From Lentzea aerocolonigenes (GTDB lineage: Bacteria; Actinomycetota; Actinomycetes; Mycobacteriales; Pseudonocardiaceae), in assembly GCF_000974445.1 (NCBI RefSeq), contig NZ_BBOJ01000031.1:1-64000 (forward strand): a DNA stretch of 64,000 nt. The letters run 5' to 3'. This document shows, one piece after another, positions 32,604-40,884 of the stretch. Every line of letters begins with the position of its first letter. Positions within the stretch are counted from its first letter, which is position 1. The notes beneath the pieces were generated by a model. That model was not told where the DNA came from. It worked only from the letters and a program-made list of their open reading frames with translations, and did no database searches. A program made the position numbers and the translations under genes.

Positions 32604-34875
32604 TCACCCTTTGGCCAAACCCTCGATCTTCGACAAGCACAGCCGCACTTCAGCGGCTATCTCGCGCGTCGCATCGGTGTCCCACCGCTCGCACGTCGCG
32701 AGCGAGTCTCGCAGATGACGCCGGCACGCGCTGTGGTCGCCACGTGACTCGGCGTTGTCGGCGAACGCCCGCAGCGTCTCGATCTCCCCGATCCGGTCGC
32801 CGGTCGCGCGGAACCCGTCCAGCGCCTGGGCAAGGTCCTCGTCGGACTGGTCGATCCGGCCCGCGACCCGGTGAGCTTCTGCTCGATGAAACCGCGTGCG
32901 CGCAAGCCACGACGTCATCTGTGCGCGCTTGTAGACGCACTCCGCCTCCGTTAGTGCGGAGACGGCGTCGTCTGGCCGGTGGACGTCTATCAGCGCGAGG
33001 CCGAGCCATCCGAGCGTGCGGCCGAGAGCGGAAAGTTCGTAGATGGTGTGCGCATAGGCGCGCTGCTCTCTCGCGACTTCCTCATGTGCCGCCACAGCGG
33101 CGTTGGGACGACCCATTCGCCGCCACAGCACACCGAGCACGGACCGCGCGTAGTGCACGTCTTCGGGTTCGTGCATCGACTCGATGGCCTTGAGGCACGC
33201 TTTCAGCCTGTTCGTCCTCTCCGAGCCCGCTGTGCGCGGCCGACGCGATCAACCACACCCAGCCGAGGTGCCCGGTCTCCCCCGACGACTCGGCGAGCCG
33301 TGCCGCGCGGGTCAGCACCTCCAGCGCCGGACCCGACCGGTCGGCCACGTCGAACAGCACCCAGCCGAGCTGGGTGAGCAGCACGATCTCCTGCCACGGC
33401 TCGCGCGCCGACGGGAGCGCGGCGCGGTAGACCCGTTCCCAGACGAGACCCGGTTCGATGGCCGCGTAGTGCGAGAGTGCGATCACGGCGCGGACGACGT
33501 CGTCGTGCATGCCTTTGGCCTGTGCCTGCTCGACGATCCGGGGGATCAGGTCGCGGTGTTCGTCCAGCCAGCGCCTCGCCGCCGGGACGTCCGGCAACGC
33601 CCTGTCCCGTGGCTGCACGCGCCGTGCGTCACCCGTCTGTCCGAAGAGGACTCCTGCGGCGACTGCGGACTCCAGCAGCCAGGCGAGCATCTTGCGGTGC
33701 GCGTCGTCGTCGGTGACGTCGATCAGGCCGTTGGCGAACGTCTTGACCAACGCGTGCATCGAGTACCCGTCGTCGTCTGCGTCGAGCAGGCTGACGTCGG
33801 CGAGCTCCTCCAGCGCCTGTTCCGCCTCCGTCACGCCGATTCCGGCCAGCTCAGCCGCCAGTTCGGGGGTGACGCGGGTGCCGACGAGCAGACCGAGCCG
33901 CCGGAACACGAGCCGCGCGGTGTCCGGCAGGTGCGCGAGCGACACCTCGAACGCGCCCCGCACGTCGAGGTCGCCTGCCGTGAGCGCGGCCAGGCGGCGT
34001 TCCCGGATCTGCTCCACCAGGTGCCGCAACGGCCAGCGCGGCCTGCTGGCGAGCCGGTTGCCCGCGATCCGCAGCGCCAGCGGCGACGTCCCGCACAACG
34101 CGACGAGCTCCCGCGCGGTCTCGTGGTCGGTGTCGACGCGGGCGGGCCCGATGATCGACCCGAGCAGCTCGACGGCGGCGTCCTCGGTGAGCCCGCCGAG
34201 CCGGATCCACGTGGCGTCCTCGAGGCCGGCCAGCCGTCGTCGTGACGTCACGATCGTGAGGCAGCCCGGCTCGGCACGGAGCGTGCGGGCTTCCTCCTCC
34301 GTGTGCACACCATCGAGCACCAGCAGCAGACGCTTCCCCGCGAGCAACGACCGGTAGAGCCGCGTCTGCCCGTTGACGTCCTCCGGCACGTGCTCGGCGG
34401 GAATGCCGAGGTCCCGGAGCAACCGTTCGAGCGGCGGTGTGGAGCCGTCCAGCTCGACGAGCAGCTGACCGTCCGGAAAGCATCCTTCGAGCAGGTGAGC
34501 CGCCCTCACGGCGAGGCTGGTCTTGCCGGTTCCCGCCGCGCCGTGGACGACCACGAGCCCGCCGTGCAACGCCCCGATCGTGGCGAGCTCGGAGTCCCTG
34601 CCGACGAGGTCCGCCACGTACATCGGCAACGACCAGACGGGGTTCGTCACCGCGGCCCGGCCCGCCCTAGCGAGCCTGCGCAGTTCGGCGCGGCCGGGTT
34701 CGTCGAGGCCGAGCGCGTCGAGGAGTGCTTCGGTCGTGCGGCGCTGCGGGGAGCGGGCCCTGCCGCGTTCCATGTCGCTGATGGCGCGGACGCTGACACC
34801 GGAGCGGGCACTGAGCTCCTCCTGGCTGAGCCCGGCGTTCTTGCGGTGCCGCAGGAGCCGGTCGCCGAACGTCAT
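32604..34875 (-). pseudogene. XRE-NB-ARC-TPR regulator with single-base frameshift
   Basis: Paralog of the gene at 30281. From ATG at 34875 it reads an XRE domain (GLSQEELSARSGVSVRAISD), an NB-ARC domain with P-loop LVVVHGAAGTGKTSLAVRAA and LLLVLDGVHTEEEA, the GTSPLALRIAGNRL motif and TPR-like helices. At 33201-33203 (three T on the plus strand) the frame breaks: the original frame goes into an Arg-rich nonsense tail, while the TPR homology continues as ACLKAIESMHEPEDVHYARS in another frame down to 32604. Removing one A from the coding strand restores a continuous protein of about 757 residues. It may be a genuine mutation or a sequencing error. Confidence 0.8.
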
Positions 34876-34886
34876 GTCTTGCGACG

Positions 34887-35534
34887 TTAGTGGTTCAGGC
34901 TCGTGAGCATCTGCGCACACACGCGAGAGAGGTGACGGCGCATCACCGTCGACGCCCTGGCCGCGTCGCCGTCCTCGATCGCCCTGACGAGCTCGTCGTG
35001 GTCGTCCATCGACGCGTGCTGGTGCGGCGGGTCGTCCTCGAGCGCACTGCGGAGAAGAACGACTCGCTGCTGCACGAGCCGCACCTGCTCGGCGATGTAC
35101 GGGCTGCGGGCGGCGTCGAGCAGCGTCTGGTGGAACGCGAGGTCCAGCCGGTACGGGAACGGCTGCCCGGCGTGGTAGTTGCTCCGGCTCGCCGCGCACA
35201 CCTCGTGCAACCGCACCAGGTCGACGTCGGTCCGCCGCGACGCCGCCAGTTCCGCGGCCGCGCACTCGAGGGCGGTCCGCAGTTCGAAGAGCGCCCGGAC
35301 GTCGTCGGGGCTGGCGTCGGGCACGAACGCGCCGCGGTGCGGCACCAGCGTGAGCAGACCTTCCGAGGCCAGGTGCCGGATCGCCTCGCGCAACGGCCCG
35401 CGGCTGATGCCGAGCTTCTGCGCCACCTCGACCTCGTTGACCCGTGAGCCAGGCGGGATCTCCCCGGTCAGCACCTGCTCACGCAGGACGTCCACGGCCT
35501 GTCCGGCCAGACTGAGGTGCAGGGGAGGTGTCAC
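34887..35534 (-). CDS. GntR family regulator (FCD/FadR type)
   Basis: A 215-residue regulator. The N-terminal winged helix is classical GntR (VEVAQKLGISRGPLREAIRH, LASEGLLTLVPHRGAFV) and the C-terminal helical domain (LHEVCAASRSNYHAGQPFPY, DDHDELVRAIEDGDAARAST) is of the FCD type, with His and Asp residues typical of metal or carboxylate ligand binding. It is divergent from an asparaginase gene, separated by a palindromic site, and probably controls it in response to an amino acid or organic acid. Confidence 0.87.
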   Translation of the reverse strand: MTPPLHLSLAGQAVDVLREQVLTGEIPPGSRVNEVEVAQKLGISRGPLREAIRHLASEGLLTLVPHRGAFVPDASPDDVRALFELRTALECAAAELAASRRTDVDLVRLHEVCAASRSNYHAGQPFPYRLDLAFHQTLLDAARSPYIAEQVRLVQQRVVLLRSALEDDPPHQHASMDDHDELVRAIEDGDAARASTVMRRHLSRVCAQMLTSLNH

Positions 35535-35591
35535 CTTCGTCTCCTGATCTGGACGGCACCGGCCGTCTCCTGGTTACATTATCGATGTTGT

Positions 35592-35607
35592 CAACTGTCG
35601 ACAGTTG
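35592..35607. promoter_or_regulatory. 16-bp palindrome between gntR and asparaginase genes
   Basis: CAACTGTC-GACAGTTG is a perfect 16-bp palindrome in the 103-bp divergent region, preceded by TTGT. Position and perfect symmetry fit an operator for the adjacent FCD-type GntR regulator. The surrounding region (35535-35637) holds no gene; TACATTATC upstream resembles a -10-like box on the plus strand. Confidence 0.6.
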
Positions 35608-35637
35608 GCAGTTCGTCGAGGTGCGGGAAGGGGCGAC

Positions 35638-36591
35638 ATGGGACACGAGGTAGTGGCAGAGGTCTGGCGGGGCGACTTCCTGGAGTCGGTGCACCACGGC
35701 ACCGTCGTGGCCACCAACCCGTCCGGAGATCCGGTGCTTTCCGTCGGCCGACCCGGCGACGTGGCGTTCCCGCGCTCGTCGAACAAGCCGCTCCAGGCCC
35801 TCGCGATGCTCCGCATTGGCCTCGACCTCGACGGCGAACTGCTCGCCCTCGCGTGCGCCTCTCACTCCGGCGAGGACTTCCACGTCTCCGGCGCCCTCCG
35901 AATCCTGGCTTCTGCCGGCCTGGGCGAGGACGCGCTGCAGTGCACCCCGGACCTGCCCCTCGGCGACGACGCCCGCGCCCAGCACCTGGTCCGAGGCCTG
36001 ACCGCCGCGCCGAAGTACATGAACTGCTCGGGCAAGCACGCCGCCATGCTCGCCACCTGTGTGGCCAACGGCTGGCCGACCACCGACTACCTGGACCCGA
36101 CGCACCCGTTGCAGGTCGCGACGCGCAAGACCATCGAGGACGTGGCCGGCGAGCCCGTGGCCCAGGTGGGCGTGGACGGCTGCGGCGCCCCGATCTTCGC
36201 CATCAGCCTGACGGGCCTGGCCAGGGCGTTCGGCCGCCTGGCCGCCGCCGAGGAAGGCACGCTGGAACACCGCGTCGCCACGGCGATGAACACCTATCCG
36301 CAGTGGGTGGGCGGCACCGGCCGTGACGTGACCGTGCTGATGGACGCCCTGCCCGGCGTCATCGCCAAGGACGGCGCGGAGGGCGTCTACGCCGTCGGCC
36401 TGCCCACCGGCGAAGGCGTGGCGCTGAAGATCGCCGACGGCTCCTCACGCGCCCGCGCGGTCGTGATCGTCGCGGTGCTCAAGCGGCTCAGGGTGGACGT
36501 GAGCGCGATCGACGGCCTCGCCACCGTGCCGGTCCTGGGCCACGGCCGTGCAGTCGGCGCCGTCAAGCCGTCACTCGCCCTGGCCTGTTGA
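35638..36591 (+). CDS. asparaginase II family protein
   Basis: A 317-residue protein of the L-asparaginase II type, hydrolysing asparagine to aspartate and ammonia. ATG at 35638 (MGHEVVAEVWRGDFLESV) has GGAAGGGG upstream. Conserved-looking segments are VWRGDFLESVHHGTVV near the start, RSSNKPLQALAML, ACASHSGEDFHVSGALRI, NCSGKHAAMLATCVANGW and GVDGCGAPIFAISLTG, the last three holding the Ser, Lys and Cys-Gly residues characteristic of this family. It is probably controlled by the divergent GntR gene. Confidence 0.9.
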   Translation: MGHEVVAEVWRGDFLESVHHGTVVATNPSGDPVLSVGRPGDVAFPRSSNKPLQALAMLRIGLDLDGELLALACASHSGEDFHVSGALRILASAGLGEDALQCTPDLPLGDDARAQHLVRGLTAAPKYMNCSGKHAAMLATCVANGWPTTDYLDPTHPLQVATRKTIEDVAGEPVAQVGVDGCGAPIFAISLTGLARAFGRLAAAEEGTLEHRVATAMNTYPQWVGGTGRDVTVLMDALPGVIAKDGAEGVYAVGLPTGEGVALKIADGSSRARAVVIVAVLKRLRVDVSAIDGLATVPVLGHGRAVGAVKPSLALAC

Positions 36592-36626
36592 TTCAAGTCC
36601 AGTTGATCCCGGTTGCGTGACCAGGT

Positions 36627-36678
36627 GTTGACGGGTCCACTCCAGCGTGGATCCGTCAACATGTTGATTGCCATCAAC
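36627..36678. repeat. inverted repeat cluster downstream of asparaginase
   Basis: GTTGACGGGTCCA and TGGATCCGTCAAC form a 13-bp dyad with one mismatch around an 8-base spacer (36627-36660), followed at once by GTTGAT-TGCC-ATCAAC (36663-36678) and two further TCAAC half-sites up to about 36713. This cluster may be a terminator-like structure for the asparaginase gene or a binding site array; it has no T tract. Confidence 0.55.
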
Positions 36679-36762
36679 ACGCGAATCAACGTGTCAACCA
36701 TCGCGTCAACACGGACGCGCGGCGCGGCGTTGATCCCCGCCCCTGGCACTACCCTGGGGGTT

Positions 36763-37053
36763 ATGGGCGATTCGAAGGACGAGCGCGAGAAGTTCCAGGA
36801 GGAGCTGATCGGCCTCGACCCCCACGACCCCGAGACGAAGGCCTTCGCCGAGCACCTCGACCGGATGAAGCGAGAGCGCCCCGGCTACACCGTCGAGGGA
36901 TACCTGGAGGGCGTGCAGGACTTCGCGGACTCGGCGAACCGCACGACCGGGCAACAGCGGCTGGTCGCCGTCGTCGTCGTGGGCCTCATCCTGCTCGGCG
37001 TGATCCTCACGATCTGGTTCGCGCTGGGCGACATCATCGCCATCATCTTCTGA
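36763..37053 (+). CDS. small single-pass membrane protein
   Basis: A 96-residue protein (MGDSKDEREKFQEELIGLDP) with a charged helical N-terminal 70 residues and one C-terminal transmembrane segment (LVAVVVVGLILLGVILTI, then WFALGDIIAIIF). It resembles tail-anchored small proteins widespread in actinobacteria, but no family is named. The ATG is placed by a good distance to GGGGGTT upstream. It is followed by the minisatellite region. Confidence 0.65.
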   Translation: MGDSKDEREKFQEELIGLDPHDPETKAFAEHLDRMKRERPGYTVEGYLEGVQDFADSANRTTGQQRLVAVVVVGLILLGVILTIWFALGDIIAIIF

Positions 37054-37520
37054 GCCGCGCCTTCGGGCCGAGACTTCTCAGCGGTTCCTCCCAGGCCACG
37101 TCTCCCGGGCCGCGTCTCCCGACTCCCGCATTCCGGTCCACGCCTCGCGGTCCGTGCCTTCCAGCCCACGCATTCCAGCCCGCGTCTCCCGGCCAGCGCC
37201 TTCCGGTCCACGCCTTCGCAGCCCGACTCCTGGTCCGCACCTTCTGATCCGCGCAGCCCGGCCGAAGCCTCCCGGTCGGAGCCTCCCGGTCCATCCCTCA
37301 GCCCAAGACTCCCAGCCCAAGACTCCGAGGCCGCGCCTTCGAGTCCACGCCAGCCCGCGTCTCCCGGCCAGCGCCTTCCGGTCCACGACTCCCGGCCTGG
37401 GCTCTCCGGTTCGCAGCTCCCAGCCGAAGCCTCCCAGCCCACGGCTCCCAGACTTAGCCCTCCGGTCCGTGCCCCCGGTCCGAGCTTCCCAGCCCACAAC
37501 CCCCGGCCAAGCCCCGACCC
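37054..37520. repeat. degenerate 15-bp-period minisatellite, non-coding
   Basis: About 470 bp made of degenerate units such as CCGCGTCTCCCGGC, GCGCCTTCCGGTCCA and CCAGCCCACGACTCCC. The units repeat with a period near 15 bp, giving strong strand asymmetry: the plus strand is very rich in C with few A. Both strands contain long open frames of low complexity (for example a five-residue periodic RKALAGRRGLE pattern on the minus strand), but neither has a ribosome site or a recognisable domain, so I treat it as a non-coding tandem repeat. It ends about 100 bp before msrB. Confidence 0.65.
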
Positions 37521-37622
37521 CATCCCCACCCCGAACGACAACTCCTTAACGGGGTCTTACGACCGCCCACTCCCCCACACCCGCCGGGAAGCCCTGCGCC
37601 GCACCCCGCGTTATAAAGGGAC

Positions 37623-38045
37623 ATGGAACCTGTTGTCGGCGCCACCCCCAAAGTCGTGCGTTCCGAAGAGGAATGGCGCGCCCAGCTGAACCCCGCCGAG
37701 TACGCGGTGCTGCGCCAGGCCGGCACCGAGCGTCCCTGGACAGGCGAGTACACCGAGACCAAGACCGAAGGCGTCTACGAGTGCCGTGCGTGTGGGGCCG
37801 AACTGTTCCGCAGTGACACCAAGTTCGACTCGCACTGCGGCTGGCCCTCGTTCTTCTCACCCCTGGCCGGGGACTCGGTCATCCTGCGCGAGGACCGCGC
37901 GCTCGGCATGACCCGCGTCGAAGTGCTCTGCGCCACATGCCACAGCCACCTGGGACACGTTTTCGAAGGTGAGGGGTATCCCACCCCGACGGACCAGCGG
38001 TACTGCATCAACTCCGTCTCCTTGAAACTCGTTCCGTCCGAATAG
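37623..38045 (+). CDS. msrB: peptide-methionine (R)-S-oxide reductase
   Basis: A 140-residue enzyme that reduces methionine-R-sulfoxide in proteins using thioredoxin. The structural zinc ligands are visible as CRACGAEL and CATCHSHLG, the substrate-binding region as FDSHCGWPSFFSP, and the catalytic Cys in RYCINSVSLKLVPSE. Length and motif order are standard. A TATAAA lies 10 bp before the ATG, suggesting a short or leaderless transcript. It is the first gene before the Cys-rich membrane protein cluster and may protect against the same oxidative stress, but that link is only positional. Confidence 0.93.
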   Translation: MEPVVGATPKVVRSEEEWRAQLNPAEYAVLRQAGTERPWTGEYTETKTEGVYECRACGAELFRSDTKFDSHCGWPSFFSPLAGDSVILREDRALGMTRVEVLCATCHSHLGHVFEGEGYPTPTDQRYCINSVSLKLVPSE

Positions 38046-38097
38046 GAGACTGAGCCCGAGTCCGGTCGCACTGGACCGGACCGACCTGGGAGGCGCA

Positions 38098-38160
38098 ATG
38101 ATCTTCTTCGGTACCGACGGCGAAGGCTCCAGCGGAGTCGATGGCGGTTCGTCCAGCTAG
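38098..38160 (+). CDS. possible 20-residue Gly/Ser-rich peptide
   Basis: A short ORF starting with ATG at 38098 after CTGGGAGGCGCA, a good ribosome site, and ending with TAG at 38160. The peptide begins MIFFGTDGEGSSG and ends with a Gly/Ser-rich stretch. It precedes the first TIGR04222-like gene by about 140 bp. Its composition echoes the Ser/Gly tails of the three membrane proteins, though it has no Cys. It could be a leader peptide, a small substrate, or chance; the clear ribosome site is the only support. Confidence 0.4.
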   Translation: MIFFGTDGEGSSGVDGGSSS

Positions 38161-38297
38161 ACAGCAGCTGGAACCGCGAATCAGTGACAGAAGACGGACA
38201 ACCCTAAGGCTTCGTCAACAAGCCTTGTGGGCATGTGGCCCGGACCACACCATGGACGCCACCGAAGCACTTTCGGGGCAGTCAGGGGGTGGGTCGC

Positions 38298-39188
38298 ATG
38301 CAGAGGCCTTGGGGATTGTCCGGACCGGAGTTCCTTCAGCTGTACTGGATCGGGCTGGCACTGGCGGTGCTGGTCGTGGTCATCGTTCGGGTGCGCGTGC
38401 GGGCGGGTCACAGCAACCAGCCCGTGCGTTCGCTCGACATGGACGAGCTCGCATACCTCGCGGGTGGTCCGCGGCGCGTGGTCGAGACGTCCATCGCGCG
38501 GTTGCTCACGTCGGGTGAGCTTCGCACTTCACGGCGTGGCACCGTTCAGGTCACGTCCAACGCGCAGTCGCTGAACCAGGTGGACCGCGCCGTCATCACC
38601 GACAGCCAGCGCTACACCAACCGCACGGTCAACCTGATGATCCCCGCCGTCGCCAAGGACGGCGTCGTCACGGCGATCGGTCAGCGGCTCGAGGACATGG
38701 GCCTGGTCGTCAACCCGGACGTCGCGAAAAGCGCGCTGCGCAAGGGATCCCTCGTGTTGTGGGTGCTGCTCGCGGTCGGGGTCGTCCGCTGGGTCAACGG
38801 GGTCGCGATCAGCGCGCCCGTCGGCTGGCTGACGTTGCAGCTCGTGGTCACGGGCGTGCTCATCTGGCTCCTCACGCGGCGTGGCAAGCACCTGCGCACG
38901 TCCAAGGGCAACCGCGTTCTCGACGAGGCCCGCACCACGAGCACCAGCAGGCTGGCCACTTCCGACGACGCCCTGTACGCGGGCGCGGCCGGCGTGGTGC
39001 TGTTCGGTGGCCTCGTGACGTATCCGGATCTGGCGGTGCGCAGCTCGTTGCTCGCCTCGTCCTCCTCCGCGTCGTCGTCGAGCTACACCGGCTACAGCGG
39101 GTGCTCGTCCGGCTCTTCCTCGTGTTCGAGCGGAAGCAGCTGCGGTGGGGGCGGCGGCTGCGGTGGAGGGTGCGGCGGCGGCAGCTGA
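38298..39188 (+). CDS. TIGR04222-like membrane protein with Cys/Ser/Gly tail, copy 1
   Basis: A 296-residue protein. ATG at 38298 (MQRPWGLSGPEFLQLYWI) follows GGGGGTGGG. A first membrane segment (about residues 13-30) is followed by a domain of about 40 residues (LDMDELAYLAGGPRRVVETS, IARLLTSGELRTSRRGTVQV) shared with the next two genes, a soluble helical region, then two more membrane segments (LVLWVLLAVGVVRWV, LTLQLVVTGVLIWLL). The C-terminus is low-complexity: many Ser, then five Cys in Gly/Ser context (CSSGSSSCSSGSSCGGG). I recognise this as the TIGR04222 group of actinobacterial membrane proteins. The Cys-rich tail is the likely substrate of the MNIO encoded downstream (inference). Confidence 0.8.
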   Translation: MQRPWGLSGPEFLQLYWIGLALAVLVVVIVRVRVRAGHSNQPVRSLDMDELAYLAGGPRRVVETSIARLLTSGELRTSRRGTVQVTSNAQSLNQVDRAVITDSQRYTNRTVNLMIPAVAKDGVVTAIGQRLEDMGLVVNPDVAKSALRKGSLVLWVLLAVGVVRWVNGVAISAPVGWLTLQLVVTGVLIWLLTRRGKHLRTSKGNRVLDEARTTSTSRLATSDDALYAGAAGVVLFGGLVTYPDLAVRSSLLASSSSASSSSYTGYSGCSSGSSSCSSGSSCGGGGGCGGGCGGGS

Positions 39189-39278
39189 CCCGTTGTTCGG
39201 TCTGAATCAGGTAACACCAGGAACCCAGGGGTAGATCTCACGTCGAAGATGCACTGGCACCAGTGAACGGGAGTGCTG

Positions 39279-40091
39279 ATGGCCAAGTCTTCGACACCGC
39301 ACCAGACGATCTGGTCCGCGGAGGAGATCGGGTTCCTGACAGGGGGACCGGGCAGGGCGGCGGAGGCCGTGCTCGCCCGGCTGATGGACGGCGGTCTCGT
39401 GCGTGTCTCACGCGAGGGGGTCGTGACCGCCGTCCACCAGAACGGCTACGGCGCGACGACAGCGCTGGAGGCGTACGTCCTCGCCGGGTTGCACGGCACC
39501 TCTCGCCCGATCCACCAGGTCGTGCAGGTGGCAATGCACAGCAACGAGATGGCCGCCCTGCACCACAGCCTGATCGCCCGCTCGGTCGCACGCAGGACGG
39601 GGAACAAGCACACCGGGTTGCGGGTCCTGCTGTTCCTGCTGGCCGTCGCCTCCGTCCCGGCGGCGATCCTTTTCGACGCGTGGTTGTTGGTGCTCACGGC
39701 GGTCCTGCTGTTCCTCGCCATCGTGGTCCTGCGGAACAAGGGCAGGGTCACCAAGCACGGCAAGCTCGTGTTGCTCCACGCGTACCGCAACCCTCGCAGC
39801 GGTGCGGACCAGGTGGCGCTTTTCGGCCTGCGCAGGGGAAAGCAGCGGCCGCGGAGGTCCACTTCGCACGGTGGCGGGTGTGGAAGCAGTTGCAGCAGCT
39901 CGTACGACTGGAGCGACCACAGCTGCGGCGGCTCGTCGAGCTGTTCGGGCAGCAGCGGTTGCTCGTCCAGCAGCTGTTCGTCGAGCAGCTGCAGCAGCAG
40001 TTCAAGCAGTTGTTCCAGCAGCAGTAGCAGCTGCAGCAGTTCGAGTTGCAGCAGCAGTTCCAGCAGCAGCTGCAGCAGCTCCAGCAGTTGA
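39279..40091 (+). CDS. TIGR04222-like membrane protein with poly-Ser/Cys tail, copy 2
   Basis: A 270-residue paralog of copy 1 without the first membrane segment. ATG at 39279 (MAKSSTPHQTIWSAEEIG) follows GGGAGTG. The shared domain reads EIGFLTGGPGRAAEAVLARL, then DGGLVRVSREGVVTAVH, and two membrane segments follow (LRVLLFLLAVASVPAAIL and WLLVLTAVLLFLAIVVL). The last 70 residues are extreme: 11 Cys spaced by runs of four to seven Ser, in the form CSSSSCSSSSCSSSSSSC, preceded by GGGCGSSCSSSYDWSDHSCG. The DNA here consists of AGC, AGT and TGC codons, prone to slippage. Probably a membrane-anchored substrate for the MNIO enzyme. Confidence 0.8.
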   Translation: MAKSSTPHQTIWSAEEIGFLTGGPGRAAEAVLARLMDGGLVRVSREGVVTAVHQNGYGATTALEAYVLAGLHGTSRPIHQVVQVAMHSNEMAALHHSLIARSVARRTGNKHTGLRVLLFLLAVASVPAAILFDAWLLVLTAVLLFLAIVVLRNKGRVTKHGKLVLLHAYRNPRSGADQVALFGLRRGKQRPRRSTSHGGGCGSSCSSSYDWSDHSCGGSSSCSGSSGCSSSSCSSSSCSSSSSSCSSSSSSCSSSSCSSSSSSSCSSSSS

Positions 40092-40101
40092 GGGGGACCC
40101 G

Positions 40102-40884
40102 ATGGTCACACCGATGACCGCACAGACGACACAGCTGTCCGCGGAACAGGCCGGGTACCTCACGGCCGGTCCTGGCAGGGCCGCCGAGACCGCGCTGGCC
40201 CGGTTGATCGACGCCGGCCTCGTGCGGGTGTCGCGCGATGGGCTCGTATCCGCCGTGCACCAGACCAATCACGGCGCCACCACGCCGGTCGAGGCGCGGC
40301 TGCTGAACCACGCGCGGGCCGCCGTCCGGTTCGACGCGATCCTGCAGTCGACCGCGACCAGCACCGAGATGACCCAGCTGCACGAGCACCTGCTGGGCCG
40401 CGGGCTCATGCAACGCCCGCGCCGCCGCAGCCCGGCGTGGGTGTTCTCGCTCGGGGTCGCGGTGTTCCTGGTCTTCCTGGGCTTCTCGACGCCGGCCTTC
40501 TTCATCGGCGTACCGATCGCCCTGCTGTTCTTCGTCTGGCAACGCGGCCGCGGCGCCGTCACCAAGGCGGGCAAGGAGGTGCTGCGGCAAGTGACCGCGA
40601 GCGACCGGGTGCACGCGGTGGCGTTGTACGGCTTCGCGGGCAAGGTCAGCGGGCACAAGGTCGGCGACCTCTTCGACCTCTCGCAGAGCGTCGTCAAGAT
40701 GATCCCGCTCAAGAAGAAGCACCGGTCCTCTTCGGACGGTGGCGGGTGCGGGTCCGCGTCGAGCTGCAGCAGCTGCGGCAGCGGATGTGGTAGCAGTAGC
40801 AGCAGTTGTTCGTCGGGCAGCAGCTGTTCGTCCGGTGGCAGCAGCTGTGGCGGAGGCTGCGGCGGCGGAGGAGGAGGCGACTGA
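40102..40884 (+). CDS. TIGR04222-like membrane protein with Cys/Ser/Gly tail, copy 3
   Basis: A 260-residue paralog starting at ATG 40102 (MVTPMTAQTTQLSAEQAG), 10 bp after copy 2 with GAGGGG as ribosome site. Shared domain: GYLTAGPGRAAETALARLID, AGLVRVSRDGLVSAVHQ. Two membrane segments (AWVFSLGVAVFLVFLGF, FFIGVPIALLFFVW) and a soluble stretch (LFDLSQSVVKMIPLKKKHR) precede the tail, which holds eight Cys in Ser/Gly context (CSSCGSGCGSSSSSC, SSCGGGCGGG). The stop overlaps the start of the MNIO gene (TGATG), tying substrate and enzyme expression together. Confidence 0.82.
   Translation: MVTPMTAQTTQLSAEQAGYLTAGPGRAAETALARLIDAGLVRVSRDGLVSAVHQTNHGATTPVEARLLNHARAAVRFDAILQSTATSTEMTQLHEHLLGRGLMQRPRRRSPAWVFSLGVAVFLVFLGFSTPAFFIGVPIALLFFVWQRGRGAVTKAGKEVLRQVTASDRVHAVALYGFAGKVSGHKVGDLFDLSQSVVKMIPLKKKHRSSSDGGGCGSASSCSSCGSGCGSSSSSCSSGSSCSSGGSSCGGGCGGGGGGD

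Noticed and set aside
36885..37541. Minus-strand 218-codon frame with a five-residue periodic sequence
   Set aside because: No ribosome site or recognisable domain; it reads through the minisatellite and the antisense of a real small gene.
37612..37617. TATAAA before msrB as a firm promoter
   Set aside because: There is no acceptable -35 element and the distance to the ATG would imply a nearly leaderless transcript; mentioned only within the msrB entry.
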